Shown one piece after another: positions 1 through 7,511 of a stretch of 64,000 nt of DNA (within the stretch, counting starts at the first letter, position 1; every line of letters starts with the position of its first letter). Origin of the DNA: DASXRC01 sp036506495 (lineage in GTDB: Bacteria; Actinomycetota; Actinomycetes; Mycobacteriales; Micromonosporaceae); NCBI GenBank assembly GCA_036506495.1, contig DASXRQ010000152.1, positions 22,819 to 86,818 of the forward strand, in the 5' to 3' direction. A program made the translations under genes and the position numbers. The notes below the pieces were generated by a model, which worked only from the letters and a program-made list of their open reading frames with translations, did not search any database and was not told the origin of the DNA.

Positions 1-615
1 CTTCGGAGCGCGTTTCCCAACGACGAGTGTGCGCCCGTCCGTGCGGACATCGCGGCGGACGCGGCCGACCTGGCCGACCGCCTCCTGCGCGACCACGGTC
101 CGATATCGCTCGTGGTCAACAACGTCGGAGTGACGACACCGCACCGGTTCCTGGAGCTGGAGAGTCGCGATTACCACCAGGTCTTCGGGGCCAACCTCGA
201 CGGCCCGTGGTTCTTCACTCGCCAGCTCGCGCGCGGACTCGTCCGCGCCAGCGTCGAGGGATCGATCCTGTTCATCTCGTCCGTGCACGACACGTTCATC
301 CGGATGTACCCGCACTACAGCACCAGCAAGGCGGCCACCGCGATGCTGGTCAGGGAGCTCGCGTACGAGCTGGCACCGCACCGGATCCGCGTCAACGCGA
401 TCTCCCCCGGCTGGATCAGGACGGGGGAGGACCCGCCGGACGAGCGGCTACGAAAGGTCACCCACCAGGTTCCTGCGGGCGTGCCCGGTGAGCCCGACGA
501 CGTCGCGCGGCTGGCGGTCGTCCTGCTCAGCAACGCGTGGTCGGGCTATGTGACGGGTGCGAACCTGACCGTCGACGGCGGCCTCTCGCTGCACAACTGG
601 CTCATGGACCTCTGA
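1..615 (+). CDS. SDR family oxidoreductase (5' partial)
   Basis: C-terminal part of a short-chain dehydrogenase/reductase; the N-terminal Rossmann glycine motif lies before the window. Reading frame 1 is open from base 1. Visible are the NNVG motif (NNAG class) around nt 118-129, the catalytic-serine stretch FISSVHD, the catalytic YxxxK as YSTSK at nt 316-330, and the family's end motif with VTGANLTVDGG near the stop. It should be a cytosolic NAD(P)(H)-dependent oxidoreductase; the substrate cannot be told. The next gene, an esterase-type hydrolase, follows by 16 bp on the same strand, so the two may form a small catabolic operon. The family is certain, the function is not. Confidence 0.9.
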   Translation, partial: LRSAFPNDECAPVRADIAADAADLADRLLRDHGPISLVVNNVGVTTPHRFLELESRDYHQVFGANLDGPWFFTRQLARGLVRASVEGSILFISSVHDTFIRMYPHYSTSKAATAMLVRELAYELAPHRIRVNAISPGWIRTGEDPPDERLRKVTHQVPAGVPGEPDDVARLAVVLLSNAWSGYVTGANLTVDGGLSLHNWLMDL

Positions 616-631
616 CCGGTACGGTGGGCGG

Positions 632-1435
632 GTGGTGGAGCCTGATGTCTTGCCGCCGGCCCGGTCAACCGTGACCCACGCAACCATCACGGTGTCCGAG
701 CCGGTCGGGTTCCGACCGCTGCGCACGGACCTGCACCTGCCACCCGGCGGCGGTCCCCATCCGCTCGTCGTGTGGGTGCATGGCGGCGGCTGGCAATCCG
801 GCAGCCGGCTCACGCTGCCGGAGACCATCGCGCCGCACGGCTTCCACGAGCGCCACGTCGCGCGGGGGTACGCCGTGGCCGACGTCGACTACCGGCTGAG
901 CTCCGAGGCGCAGTACCCGGCACAGCTCGTGGACGTGCAGGCGGCGGTGGGGTGGCTGCACCGGCACGCGTTCGCGCTCGGGCTGGATCCCGCCCGGTTC
1001 GCCACCATGGGCGAGTCGGCCGGGGGACATCTGGCCGCCATGGTCGGGCTGCTCGGTGCCGGCGATGCGGAGATCCGGGCGGTGGTCAACTGGTATGGCG
1101 CCACCGACCTGACCGACTTCAGCCACACCGATCCGGACACCGCACCGGCCGTGCTGCTCGGCGGTGCGATCGGCGAGCGGCTCGACTTCGCCCGGTTCGC
1201 CAGCCCGGTTCACCGCGTACACCCCGGCGCGCCGCCCTTCCTCAATGTCCACGGCACCGCGGACACCATCGTCCCGTACCGGCAGAGCGAGGCGCTCGCC
1301 GAGGCGCTGCGGGCGCACGGCGTACGCGCCGACCTGCTGCCCGTGCCGGACGCCGGCCATTGCTTCGAAGGCTGGTCCGACATCGGCGGGGTCATCGATG
1401 CGGGTATCGACTTCCTCGACGATGTGCTGAAGTAG
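632..1435 (+). CDS. alpha/beta hydrolase (esterase/lipase type)
   Basis: 267-residue alpha/beta hydrolase of the hormone-sensitive-lipase/BD-FAE type. The oxyanion-hole motif HGGGW is at residues 50-54, the nucleophile elbow GESAGG near residue 130, the acid lies in the segment DTIVPYRQSE and the catalytic histidine in DAGHCFEGW. No signal peptide or membrane segment, so probably cytosolic. I took GTG at 632 because it follows the upstream SDR stop closely; a second GTG at 671 would remove 13 residues and cannot be excluded. It probably hydrolyses a carboxyl ester made or used by the neighbouring SDR enzyme, but that link is only positional. Confidence 0.85.
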   Translation: MVEPDVLPPARSTVTHATITVSEPVGFRPLRTDLHLPPGGGPHPLVVWVHGGGWQSGSRLTLPETIAPHGFHERHVARGYAVADVDYRLSSEAQYPAQLVDVQAAVGWLHRHAFALGLDPARFATMGESAGGHLAAMVGLLGAGDAEIRAVVNWYGATDLTDFSHTDPDTAPAVLLGGAIGERLDFARFASPVHRVHPGAPPFLNVHGTADTIVPYRQSEALAEALRAHGVRADLLPVPDAGHCFEGWSDIGGVIDAGIDFLDDVLK

Positions 1436-1602
1436 CGGGGGCCTCGCTGTCCGTAGGCGTCCGCACCTCGTAGTGATCTCGCGACGTCCTACCTGAACTG
1501 AGTCGAAAATGAATCGGCCGACGGCCTGGGCGGGCACGTCACCGACCGGGTCGTTGGTCCCGAACCGGTCCGCACGTCGTCGGTCCCATGGCCGAGCTTT
1601 GG

Positions 1603-2607
1603 TCAGCTGGGCCGGGTGTCCGTGGTGAGGATGACCTCGTCGAGGGGTCGGCGCGGTGTAGCCGGGGCCGGTGTGATCGGGTAGCCGATCCGCAGTACCG
1701 TCTGGACGACCTGTCCGGTGACGGAGTCGGCGAGCAGGGCGCGCAGTTTGGGGACCTCGAGGAGCTGGCTCAGCGGCGTCGCGGCCAGGCCGCGCAGGGT
1801 GGCGGTCAGCAGCACCCGTTGTAGCGCGGCGCCGGCGCGCAGCCAGTCAGCTGGGGCGTCGCCGGTGGTGAACAGCAGGATCAGTGTGGGGTCCGGCTCG
1901 AACGCCACCGTGGCGGTGGGGGCGCCGTGGCCAAGTGCAAAGTCCCGCAGCGGGAGGGCCCGGTCGGTGTCGCGGGGTCCGAACGCCTGTCGGGGCACCC
2001 CGTCGCGGGGGCCGAACCCGCCGGTGGTGGTCCAGGCGGCCAGTTCGGCCCGGTATCTCGGGTCGGTGCGCATCCCGTTTTCGGCGGTGCGGGTGAGGCT
2101 GAGCACGCCGTCGCGCAGCGCCGGGTCGACGGCGAGCAGCGCGGCCTGTTCGGCGGCCGCCGCGGCGGCCAGCTCCTCCAGGGTGCCGAAGGGCACCGAC
2201 TTGTCCGCGAACGGTCGGCGGTTGGTGTGCCGGCGCGGGATCGTCTCGGCCAGCGCCACGACGGCTGCCGGCGCGGCGGCCGCGCGGTCCATCGTCAGCC
2301 GCGCCGCCAGGTTCGGCTGGTCGCGGTCGGGCATCAGACGCACCCGGGTCTCGCGTCCGTGCGCGCGCACGGCCAGGCGCAAGTTGAAGATGGCGGCGCC
2401 GACGCTGACGAACATCTCCCGGCCGTCCGGATCCAGCGTGGCCAGCTGGCGGCGCCGGTCGACCAGCACGTCGATCGCGTCGCCCCGGGGGCGGAACAGC
2501 CATGGCTGGGTGTTGTGGACCGACGGCGCGGCGCTCGCCGCGAGCAGGCATTCACGCAGCGCCGGTCCGGGTCTGCCGGCCGCGTCGTACCAGGCGGATT
2601 CAGGCAT
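1603..2607 (-). CDS. Acg-family FMN-binding (nitroreductase-fold) protein
   Basis: 334 residues resembling the Acg/Rv3127/Rv3131 family of Mycobacterium, nitroreductase-fold proteins of the hypoxia (DosR/DevR) regulon. The N-terminal SVHNTQPW (residues 29-36) is the family's recognisable signature, followed by a long internal repeat of the nitroreductase fold. Family members bind FMN but may sequester it rather than catalyse nitro reduction. It is divergent from a CBS-domain gene and a cyclic-nucleotide-binding gene, also typical of actinobacterial dormancy loci; the shared intergenic region has a possible DosR-like box. Start ATG 2607 has only a weak ribosome binding site. Confidence 0.85.
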   Translation of the reverse strand: MPESAWYDAAGRPGPALRECLLAASAAPSVHNTQPWLFRPRGDAIDVLVDRRRQLATLDPDGREMFVSVGAAIFNLRLAVRAHGRETRVRLMPDRDQPNLAARLTMDRAAAAPAAVVALAETIPRRHTNRRPFADKSVPFGTLEELAAAAAAEQAALLAVDPALRDGVLSLTRTAENGMRTDPRYRAELAAWTTTGGFGPRDGVPRQAFGPRDTDRALPLRDFALGHGAPTATVAFEPDPTLILLFTTGDAPADWLRAGAALQRVLLTATLRGLAATPLSQLLEVPKLRALLADSVTGQVVQTVLRIGYPITPAPATPRRPLDEVILTTDTRPS

Positions 2608-2665
2608 GCCACCAGCATCAGCGACGGTTTCCGGACGCTGCCACGGCCGTGCGTGCCGTGACCCC

Positions 2666-2679
2666 GGGCCGAAGGTCCC
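2666..2679. promoter_or_regulatory. possible DosR/DevR-like box
   Basis: GGGCCGAAGGTCCC in the 308-bp divergent gap (2608-2915) between the Acg-type gene and the CBS gene. It resembles the DosR/DevR half-site pair (GGGAC...GTCCC): four of seven symmetric positions pair. Both flanking gene families are known DosR regulon members in mycobacteria. The match is imperfect and was found by eye, so this is only a candidate. I see no other distinct structure in the gap. Confidence 0.3.
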
Positions 2680-2915
2680 AGCGTGGCGGTGCCCGGGACC
2701 GAGCCAGCCGCCCGGCGGGCCGACGGTGTGTCGCCGGGCTCATCGGGCCGGCCGGCCGCCGCGCAGGATCAGGGGTAATCACCGCTCGTCCCCCCGGGCG
2801 GGTACAGCGACCCGAACACTGGGGCGTATGGACCTACCGGTTCGTCCATGGCCGGCGGCACGCTCACTTCCACAGGCGCGGGCATCGGATCCGGGCCGTG
2901 ATCCCGGAGGCGACC

Positions 2916-3360
2916 GTGAAGGCGATATACACGGCGCGGCAACCGCCGCCACCGCCGCAGCGCCCGAACCCAGGGGTAGCGCAGCGGCCGATCAGCGACG
3001 CGATGAGTAGCCCGGTGTTGTGCGTGCGTGGCGGCACCCTGCTCGGCGACGCGGTGCAGGCGATGGTGCGCTCCGCACGCCGCCATCTAGTCGTCATCGA
3101 TGACGCCGGCCGGTGTGTCGGCGTGCTGGCCGACCGGGCCGTCGCCACCTGGGCGCACGATCCGGCCGCGTTTACCCACGACCCGGTCAGCGCCGCCATG
3201 GATCCCCATCCAGCCACTCTCGGTGCCCGGGCGCGGATCGCGGACGCCGCACGCCTCATGAGCGCGGCCGGAGGTCGACGCGGTGGTCGTCACCGATGCC
3301 CATCGGGTGCCCGTCGGCATCGTTACCGGCGGCGACCTCATCAGGCTGCTCGGCGGCTAG
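2916..3360 (+). pseudogene. CBS-domain pair protein, frameshifted
   Basis: A small protein of two CBS domains (about 148 residues) disrupted near its end. From GTG 2916 (GGAGG site at 2905-2909) frame 3 reads a first CBS domain with ISDAMSSPVLCV and a second up to ADAARLMSAA. At 3270 the frame breaks: frame 3 continues into nonsense, while frame 1 from 3271 reads EVDAVVVTDAHRVPVGIVTG and GDLIRLLGG to a TAG at 3358-3360, exactly the expected end of a CBS domain. A single extra G in the GG at 3270-3271 explains it. Either a real frameshift or a sequencing/assembly error. CBS pairs bind adenosine nucleotides; this one sits with dormancy-type genes. Confidence 0.8.
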
Positions 3361-3390
3361 CCGGGCCCAGCGCTCCGATCGGTGGCAACG

Positions 3391-3837
3391 ATGTCTGACT
3401 CGTACGACCTGCTTCGCGCCCAGCGTTTCCTCGACGGACTCAACGACTGGCAGCTGCAGCGGCTGGCCCAACACGCCCAGCGGTCCATGTTCCACGCCGG
3501 CAACCGGGTCTTTCGGGAAGGAGACGCGGCCGACCGGATGTGGCTGATCGTTGCCGGCCGGGTGGCCGTCGACACCCACCTTCCCCGGCAAGGCGACGTC
3601 GTCGTGGACACGCTCGGACCCGGCGCCGTCCTCGGCTGGTCCTGGCTGGTTCCGCCGCACCGGTGGCGCTTCGGCGCCGTGGCCATCGAGACCACCCACA
3701 CCATCGAGATGGACGGGCCGTCGGTGCGAGAGTTGTGCCATAACGACCCCCTCCTCGGCTTCCAGTTGGCGTTGGGCGTCATCCAGGTCGTCACCGAGCG
3801 GCTCCGCGCGACCCGGCACCGGCTGGCCAGCGGATGA
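3391..3837 (+). CDS. cyclic nucleotide-binding domain protein (no HTH)
   Basis: 148 residues forming a single cNMP-binding domain as in Crp. Recognisable are NRVFREGDAADRMWLIVAGR (the beta-roll with its glycines) and the phosphate-binding region around LGPGAVLGWSWLV. Unlike Crp/Fnr it stops after the C-helix (LGVIQVVTERLRATRHRL) with no DNA-binding domain, so it is a ligand sensor or partner protein rather than a transcription factor. ATG 3391 is chosen over the in-frame GTG at 3382. It begins 30 bp after the broken CBS gene and probably shares its transcript. Homologues of this stand-alone type accompany CBS and universal-stress proteins in actinobacterial dormancy loci. Confidence 0.8.
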   Translation: MSDSYDLLRAQRFLDGLNDWQLQRLAQHAQRSMFHAGNRVFREGDAADRMWLIVAGRVAVDTHLPRQGDVVVDTLGPGAVLGWSWLVPPHRWRFGAVAIETTHTIEMDGPSVRELCHNDPLLGFQLALGVIQVVTERLRATRHRLASG

Positions 3838-4125
3838 CGTGAGGCGCCTGTCAACGTCTCGACCGAACGCGGGTAGGGCTGGCGCGTCGTCGAACTGGTG
3901 GCGCAGCTCCTCGCCCTCGACGTCCACATTGGGGGGACGCGGTCGAGCCAGCGTGGTAGCCAGCAGGCAGCCTGGCCGGGCAGGTCATCACCGCAGGCAC
4001 GATGGTCATAGGTACCGCTCTGCGGGCATCCGGGTGATCAGGAAGACCGGGGTGGTGCGGCGGGAGTCGCGGGACCCTAGACCTCTGCTCGCCGATGGTG
4101 GAGCCTTCGCCGGCAGCCCGCGCTC
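3838..4125. other. non-coding stretch before csoR
   Basis: About 335 bp lie between the cNMP-binding gene and csoR. Short open frames here show no recognisable protein motif and none has a good ribosome binding site. The right end carries the CsoR-type operator annotated separately. A gene remnant is possible but I cannot identify one. Confidence 0.5.
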
Positions 4126-4141
4126 ATACCCCCCCGGGTAC
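4126..4141. promoter_or_regulatory. CsoR/CstR-type operator
   Basis: ATACCCCCCCGGGTAC lies 32 bp before the csoR-type start codon. An AT-rich TA flank on each side of a G/C tract is the pattern bound by the CsoR/RcnR/CstR family, so the repressor probably controls its own gene and the downstream methyltransferase. Confidence 0.6.
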
Positions 4142-4172
4142 ACTCGAGGCCGGAGTCGGAGGGGGGCTGGCG

Positions 4173-4442
4173 ATGCGGGTCGACGAGACCGCAACCGGTG
4201 ACGTGATCAAGCGGTTGCGGCGAGCCGAGGGGCAGATCCGTGGTGTGATCGGGATGCTCGAGGAAGGCCGCGACTGCGCCGAGGTCGTGACCCAGCTGGC
4301 CGCGGTGTCTCGGGCTCTGGACCGGGCCGGCTTCAAAATTGTCGCCAGCGGGCTGCAGCAGTGCTTAACCACGGCCGAGGACGGCAAGGACCCGAGCGTC
4401 GATCTGGAAAAGATGGAACGACTGTTCCTTTCCCTCGCGTAG
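4173..4442 (+). CDS. CsoR-family metal or persulfide-sensing repressor
   Basis: 89-residue all-helical repressor of the CsoR/RcnR (DUF156) family. The start hallmark IKRLRRAEGQIRGVIGMLEE and the end EKMERLFLSLA are typical. Copper CsoR binds Cu(I) with a C-H-C set; here the positions are Cys35, Gly60 and Cys64 (EGRDC ... SGLQQC). The histidine is missing while both cysteines remain, which is the arrangement of CstR, a persulfide sensor. A sulfur-responsive role is therefore more likely than copper sensing, though no rhodanese or sulfur oxygenase gene is adjacent. ATG 4173 follows a purine-rich site (GGAGGGGGG); the upstream extension is not needed. The operator lies at 4126-4141. Confidence 0.85.
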   Translation: MRVDETATGDVIKRLRRAEGQIRGVIGMLEEGRDCAEVVTQLAAVSRALDRAGFKIVASGLQQCLTTAEDGKDPSVDLEKMERLFLSLA

Positions 4443-4481
4443 GCGGACTCCGTGGCGGGCGGTCATAGGAGCTGAGGTCAG

Positions 4482-4982
4482 GTGTACGGGCGGGGCCAGC
4501 GTGTTTGGGCGTGGTCGCTGGTGGCTGTTCAGCTGCTGCTACTGGCCGGTCTGGTGTGGACGCCAGGAAGCCGGACGTGGTCCACGCCGGGTTGGCTCGT
4601 CGGGATCGCGGTCTTGACGCTCGCCGCGGCGTCGCTCATCGCGCTGGCCGGCGCGGCCGAGCTGGGCCAAGGGCTGACCGCGTCGCCGCTGCCGTCGGCT
4701 GCGGCCCAACTGCGTACCACCGGGGTCTACGCGTGCGTGCGTCATCCGATCTATAGCGGGCTGCTGCTCGGCGGCGCCGGGCTGGTGCTGCTGTCCGGCC
4801 GGTTGACGCGAGTGTGGGTGTGGCTGGCCCTGCTCGCCCTGTTGTGGTTGAAGGTGGGACTGGAGGAGCGTGCGCTCGCCGCCCGGTTCGCCGACTACGA
4901 CGCGTACGCCGCCGCGACGCCGCGTCTGGTTCCGTCTCCGGTGCGCTGTTGGCGCTGGCTGATCAGGGCGCTGGCGAAGTAG
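4482..4982 (+). CDS. isoprenylcysteine carboxyl methyltransferase-like membrane protein
   Basis: 166 residues with four or five membrane segments and the conserved ICMT/PEMT motif: GVYACVRHPIYSGLLLGGAG (about residues 78-97), followed by ERALAARFADYDAYAAATPR near the C-terminus, where the Glu and Arg/Tyr bind S-adenosylmethionine. Bacterial members methylate small molecules, lipids or cysteine-type thiols; the substrate is unknown. It lies 39 bp after the CsoR-type repressor and is probably controlled by it. GTG 4482 follows a GGAGCTGAGG purine stretch. It overlaps the convergent gene to the right by 20 bp. Confidence 0.8.
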   Translation: MYGRGQRVWAWSLVAVQLLLLAGLVWTPGSRTWSTPGWLVGIAVLTLAAASLIALAGAAELGQGLTASPLPSAAAQLRTTGVYACVRHPIYSGLLLGGAGLVLLSGRLTRVWVWLALLALLWLKVGLEERALAARFADYDAYAAATPRLVPSPVRCWRWLIRALAK

Positions 4983-5505
4983 CGGCGCCGGGAATGGAAG
5001 CTGCCTTCGGCCGGCCAGGCGGACGGGCCACCAGGTCCACGCTCGCCCAGGCCAGCCACGCGATGGTCATCGCGACCCGCACGCCCGCGGCGGACGCGAT
5101 CGGTTCCGCGACCGTCAGCCCCGTGACGACGGTGGCCACCAGTGCCGACGCGGCAGCCAGCGCACTAATGACGGCCAGGCCTGGCCGGCGGCGCCACGAC
5201 ACCTGCGTCACACCGACCCACCATGCGGTCTCGAGCGCCAACCACCACCAGGTTCCGCCGGCGTGGTCGCCGAGCACGGCGCCGAGCGGCCCGACGACGA
5301 CGCCGAGTGCCGCCAGCGCCCGGACCAGTCGGCGGCCGGTCCGCCACACCGAGGCGGCCAGCACTGCCGCGAGGGGCATCAGGAGCAGGTTGGCGGCTGT
5401 CGTCCACCGCGGGTCGGCGTCCTGCAGGAGGTCGATGGCGGTGGCGGCGGCCGCGCCCAGGGCGCAGAGGGCCGCGAAACCGCCGACCACCCGACACGGC
5501 GTCAT
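4963..5505 (-). CDS. hypothetical membrane protein
   Basis: 180 residues with about five hydrophobic segments separated by short arginine-rich loops; no enzymatic motif is visible and I do not recognise the family. A GTWWWLALETAWWVGV segment is notably tryptophan-rich. Its start overlaps the stop of the phosphatase-type gene at 5502 by 4 bp on the same strand, so it is the promoter-distal gene of that leftward operon. Its 3' end overlaps the convergent methyltransferase gene by 20 bp. Confidence 0.65.
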   Translation of the reverse strand: MTPCRVVGGFAALCALGAAAATAIDLLQDADPRWTTAANLLLMPLAAVLAASVWRTGRRLVRALAALGVVVGPLGAVLGDHAGGTWWWLALETAWWVGVTQVSWRRRPGLAVISALAAASALVATVVTGLTVAEPIASAAGVRVAMTIAWLAWASVDLVARPPGRPKAASIPGAATSPAP

Positions 5506-6434
5506 CGGGTCAGGTCAATCGCCGCAAAGAGGCCGGCGTGGTCCGAGACTCGTAGCCAGCCGTCGCCCACCCGCAGCGGCTGTACGAGGATTCGGTGTAC
5601 GCCCGCGATCCGCGCGGTCGCGCCGGCCAGCCACACATAGTCGACCCGTTCCCCGAGCTGGCGATCCGGCGGGGCGGTGACGTCGTCGACGCAACAGGTG
5701 GGCGCGGCGTCGGCCGGGTTTGCCCGCCCAAGCACGTCTGTCCACTCACGTGCGAGCGCAACGAGTGGTGGGCTGTCGCCGTGGGCGTTGAAGTCGCCAC
5801 CAATCACGACTGGATATCTCGGATGGCCCACGAAACGACGCAGAGCCTCGATCTGAGCGGCAGAGACGTCGGCCGAGTCGCCGGACAGGTGCGTGGCCAC
5901 GGCGCCGAGCGGACCCCATGGAGTGTCGAGGGTCGCCGCCAGCGCAATACGATGCTCGAATACATCGGTTCCCCGCGGTAGCTCGGCGCTCGCCACGTCG
6001 CGCATGGGGAAGCGGGAGAGTATCGCATCGCCCTCTTCGAAGAGGATTCCGCGGCGGTTGCCGTTCGCCCGCCGGAACACATGGTTCATGCCGGTTCGGC
6101 GGGCCAGCTCGTCCACGACGCCGCCGGTCCTGACTGTCCACGGCACCTCCTCCAGCAGCACCACGTCCGCGTCCAGCCGCAGAACCTCTGCGACGATCAG
6201 GTCGACGCGTCCGGGGAGGCGATCAAACTCCGGGAAACCGTGGAGCATGTTGAGCTGGACGACGCGGACCGGGCCTGGCACGCGCTCGCCGGTCGCACAG
6301 CCACGCTCGCAGCCAGACGGCCACAGCCCCGGCCGCGAGGCGACCAGGACCCACATGCCGAGTGTCGCGACGCACACGAGCACGGCGACCGCAGCCTCGC
6401 GCCCGCGGGTCACGTGGCCATCATGCCGCGCCAC
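5502..6434 (-). CDS. endonuclease/exonuclease/phosphatase family protein
   Basis: About 310 residues of the DNase I-like EEP fold. Motifs in order: QLNMLHG (metal-site Asn), VVLLEEV (metal Glu), catalytic-His region ATHLSGDSADV, GGDFNAHGDSP, and the final SDHAGLFAAI with the catalytic Asp-His. An N-terminal hydrophobic stretch (AVAVLVCVATLGMWVLVAS) suggests a membrane anchor with the enzyme outside the cell. The substrate could be a nucleic acid, a phosphoinositide or another phosphodiester. GTG 6434 and GTG 6413 are both possible starts. It begins 24 bp after the Clp-N gene and overlaps the following membrane protein gene by 4 bp. Confidence 0.8.
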   Translation of the reverse strand: MARHDGHVTRGREAAVAVLVCVATLGMWVLVASRPGLWPSGCERGCATGERVPGPVRVVQLNMLHGFPEFDRLPGRVDLIVAEVLRLDADVVLLEEVPWTVRTGGVVDELARRTGMNHVFRRANGNRRGILFEEGDAILSRFPMRDVASAELPRGTDVFEHRIALAATLDTPWGPLGAVATHLSGDSADVSAAQIEALRRFVGHPRYPVVIGGDFNAHGDSPPLVALAREWTDVLGRANPADAAPTCCVDDVTAPPDRQLGERVDYVWLAGATARIAGVHRILVQPLRVGDGWLRVSDHAGLFAAIDLTR

Positions 6435-6457
6435 CTCCCAGCCAGGTAGGGCGCAGA

Positions 6458-7057
6458 TCAGGCGCCGTTGGCGAGCTGGAGGTAGCGGCGCAAGATCCGC
6501 CCAACCTTGGTCACGATGGTGCGCGCCCCGCCACCGACGGTGTCCGAGCCCGGTCGTACCCGTCGCGGCGGGAGGGTGGCACCAGCCGGATTGTCCGACG
6601 AGGCTTCGGCGGTGCGATGAGTGGCGCGCTCGATCGCCCAGAGGCTTGCTCCAGCATCCCGAAGCAGCAACTGGGCAGCCGACCGCCTCGACTGAGCCAG
6701 CGCGGCGAGCAGGTGCACCGTGTCCACCCGTATGTGGCCGCCGACGATCGCCAGGTGTGTCGCGCGCTCCAGCGCCTCGGCCACCGCGTCGCTGTACGTG
6801 AGATGTGCGTTGGCAGCCGCGTCGGCATCCTCGGCCCGTGCGTCGGAGTGGGCGTCGACGCGACGGCGCAGCGCGACCATGTCGACCCCGGCACCGGCGA
6901 GGAGCGCCTGAACAGCCTGGTCGCCGCCGAGGAGGGCGTGGAGCAGGTCGAGATCCGTGATCAGCCAGTCGTTCCGGGCGTTGGAGCGTGCCCGGGCGGC
7001 CGCCAGCACGTCGCGTGCACCGCGTGTCCATCGAGGACCGGGCCCACGTGTCGTCAC
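6458..7057 (-). CDS. Clp N-domain (repeat) protein
   Basis: 199 residues consisting of a double Clp-N-type helical repeat (ARDVLAAARARSNARNDWLI ... DLLHALLGG ... DAVAEALERATHLAIVGGHI ... VDTVHLLAALAQS) with a basic C-terminal tail and no AAA+ ATPase module. Clp-N domains bind substrates or adaptors of ClpC/ClpA; stand-alone forms may be adaptors (ClpS/ClpC-linked) or unrelated scaffolds. GTG 7057 was chosen: it follows a GGGGGC stretch and avoids overlap with the small zinc protein at 7153-7317, which a longer in-frame start would need. Its neighbours are the zinc protein 95 bp upstream and the phosphatase-type gene 23 bp downstream. Confidence 0.7.
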   Translation of the reverse strand: MTTRGPGPRWTRGARDVLAAARARSNARNDWLITDLDLLHALLGGDQAVQALLAGAGVDMVALRRRVDAHSDARAEDADAAANAHLTYSDAVAEALERATHLAIVGGHIRVDTVHLLAALAQSRRSAAQLLLRDAGASLWAIERATHRTAEASSDNPAGATLPPRRVRPGSDTVGGGARTIVTKVGRILRRYLQLANGA

Positions 7058-7152
7058 GGCAACGCCCCCGCGGTGCGCGACGGCACGGGGAAGGTCTCGC
7101 CTGGACGACGGTTCGTGATCAGCTCGTTCACGTCGCTTTGCCTGCATCAGCC

Positions 7153-7317
7153 TCAGCAGTCGGTTCCGCGCCAGGCATGGGGACACTTAATGCCCCGGCC
7201 ACTGCAGCGGTCACAGTCGGCAGTACCAAAGGGCGTCGTGTCGAAGTATCCGCGCCCGCGGCAGTGCTCACATTCGATCTTCCACGCCCCGCAGTTACGG
7301 CACTTCTCATTCGTCAC
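7153..7317 (-). CDS. 54-residue cysteine-rich zinc-ribbon protein
   Basis: A very small gene with a strong ribosome binding site (GGAGGAG, 4 nt before GTG 7317). The product has eight cysteines at residues 6, 9, 16, 19, 35, 38, 45 and 54 arranged as CRNC, CEHCRGRGYF and CDRCSGRGIKC. These are the CxxCxGxG repeats of the DnaJ zinc-binding domain, here without J-domain or client-binding regions. Such a module could bind unfolded protein or simply hold two zinc ions. It lies between the response regulator gene (194 bp upstream) and the Clp-N gene, a context suggesting protein quality control under that regulator; this is inference. Confidence 0.75.
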   Translation of the reverse strand: MTNEKCRNCGAWKIECEHCRGRGYFDTTPFGTADCDRCSGRGIKCPHAWRGTDC

Positions 7318-7511
7318 GTCTCCTCCTTCGGCGGGTCGCGCCCGCCGGATGCGTCAACGGGCCTCGGCATCCCGGAACGCCGCTACCGCCCCCAGTAGCG
7401 GAAAGATGAACCATCCAGTGGGGGATCGCTCCGATCCTGAGGAGCCCCGCTGGAGTCATCGTCGTCGAGCCACCGCCGCATGACATGACACCTGATGGAG
7501 GGTCGTCATGC

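Noticed and set aside
27..491. 154-codon frame overlapping the SDR gene
   Set aside because: Arg/Pro-rich shadow of the SDR frame, which carries the family motifs.
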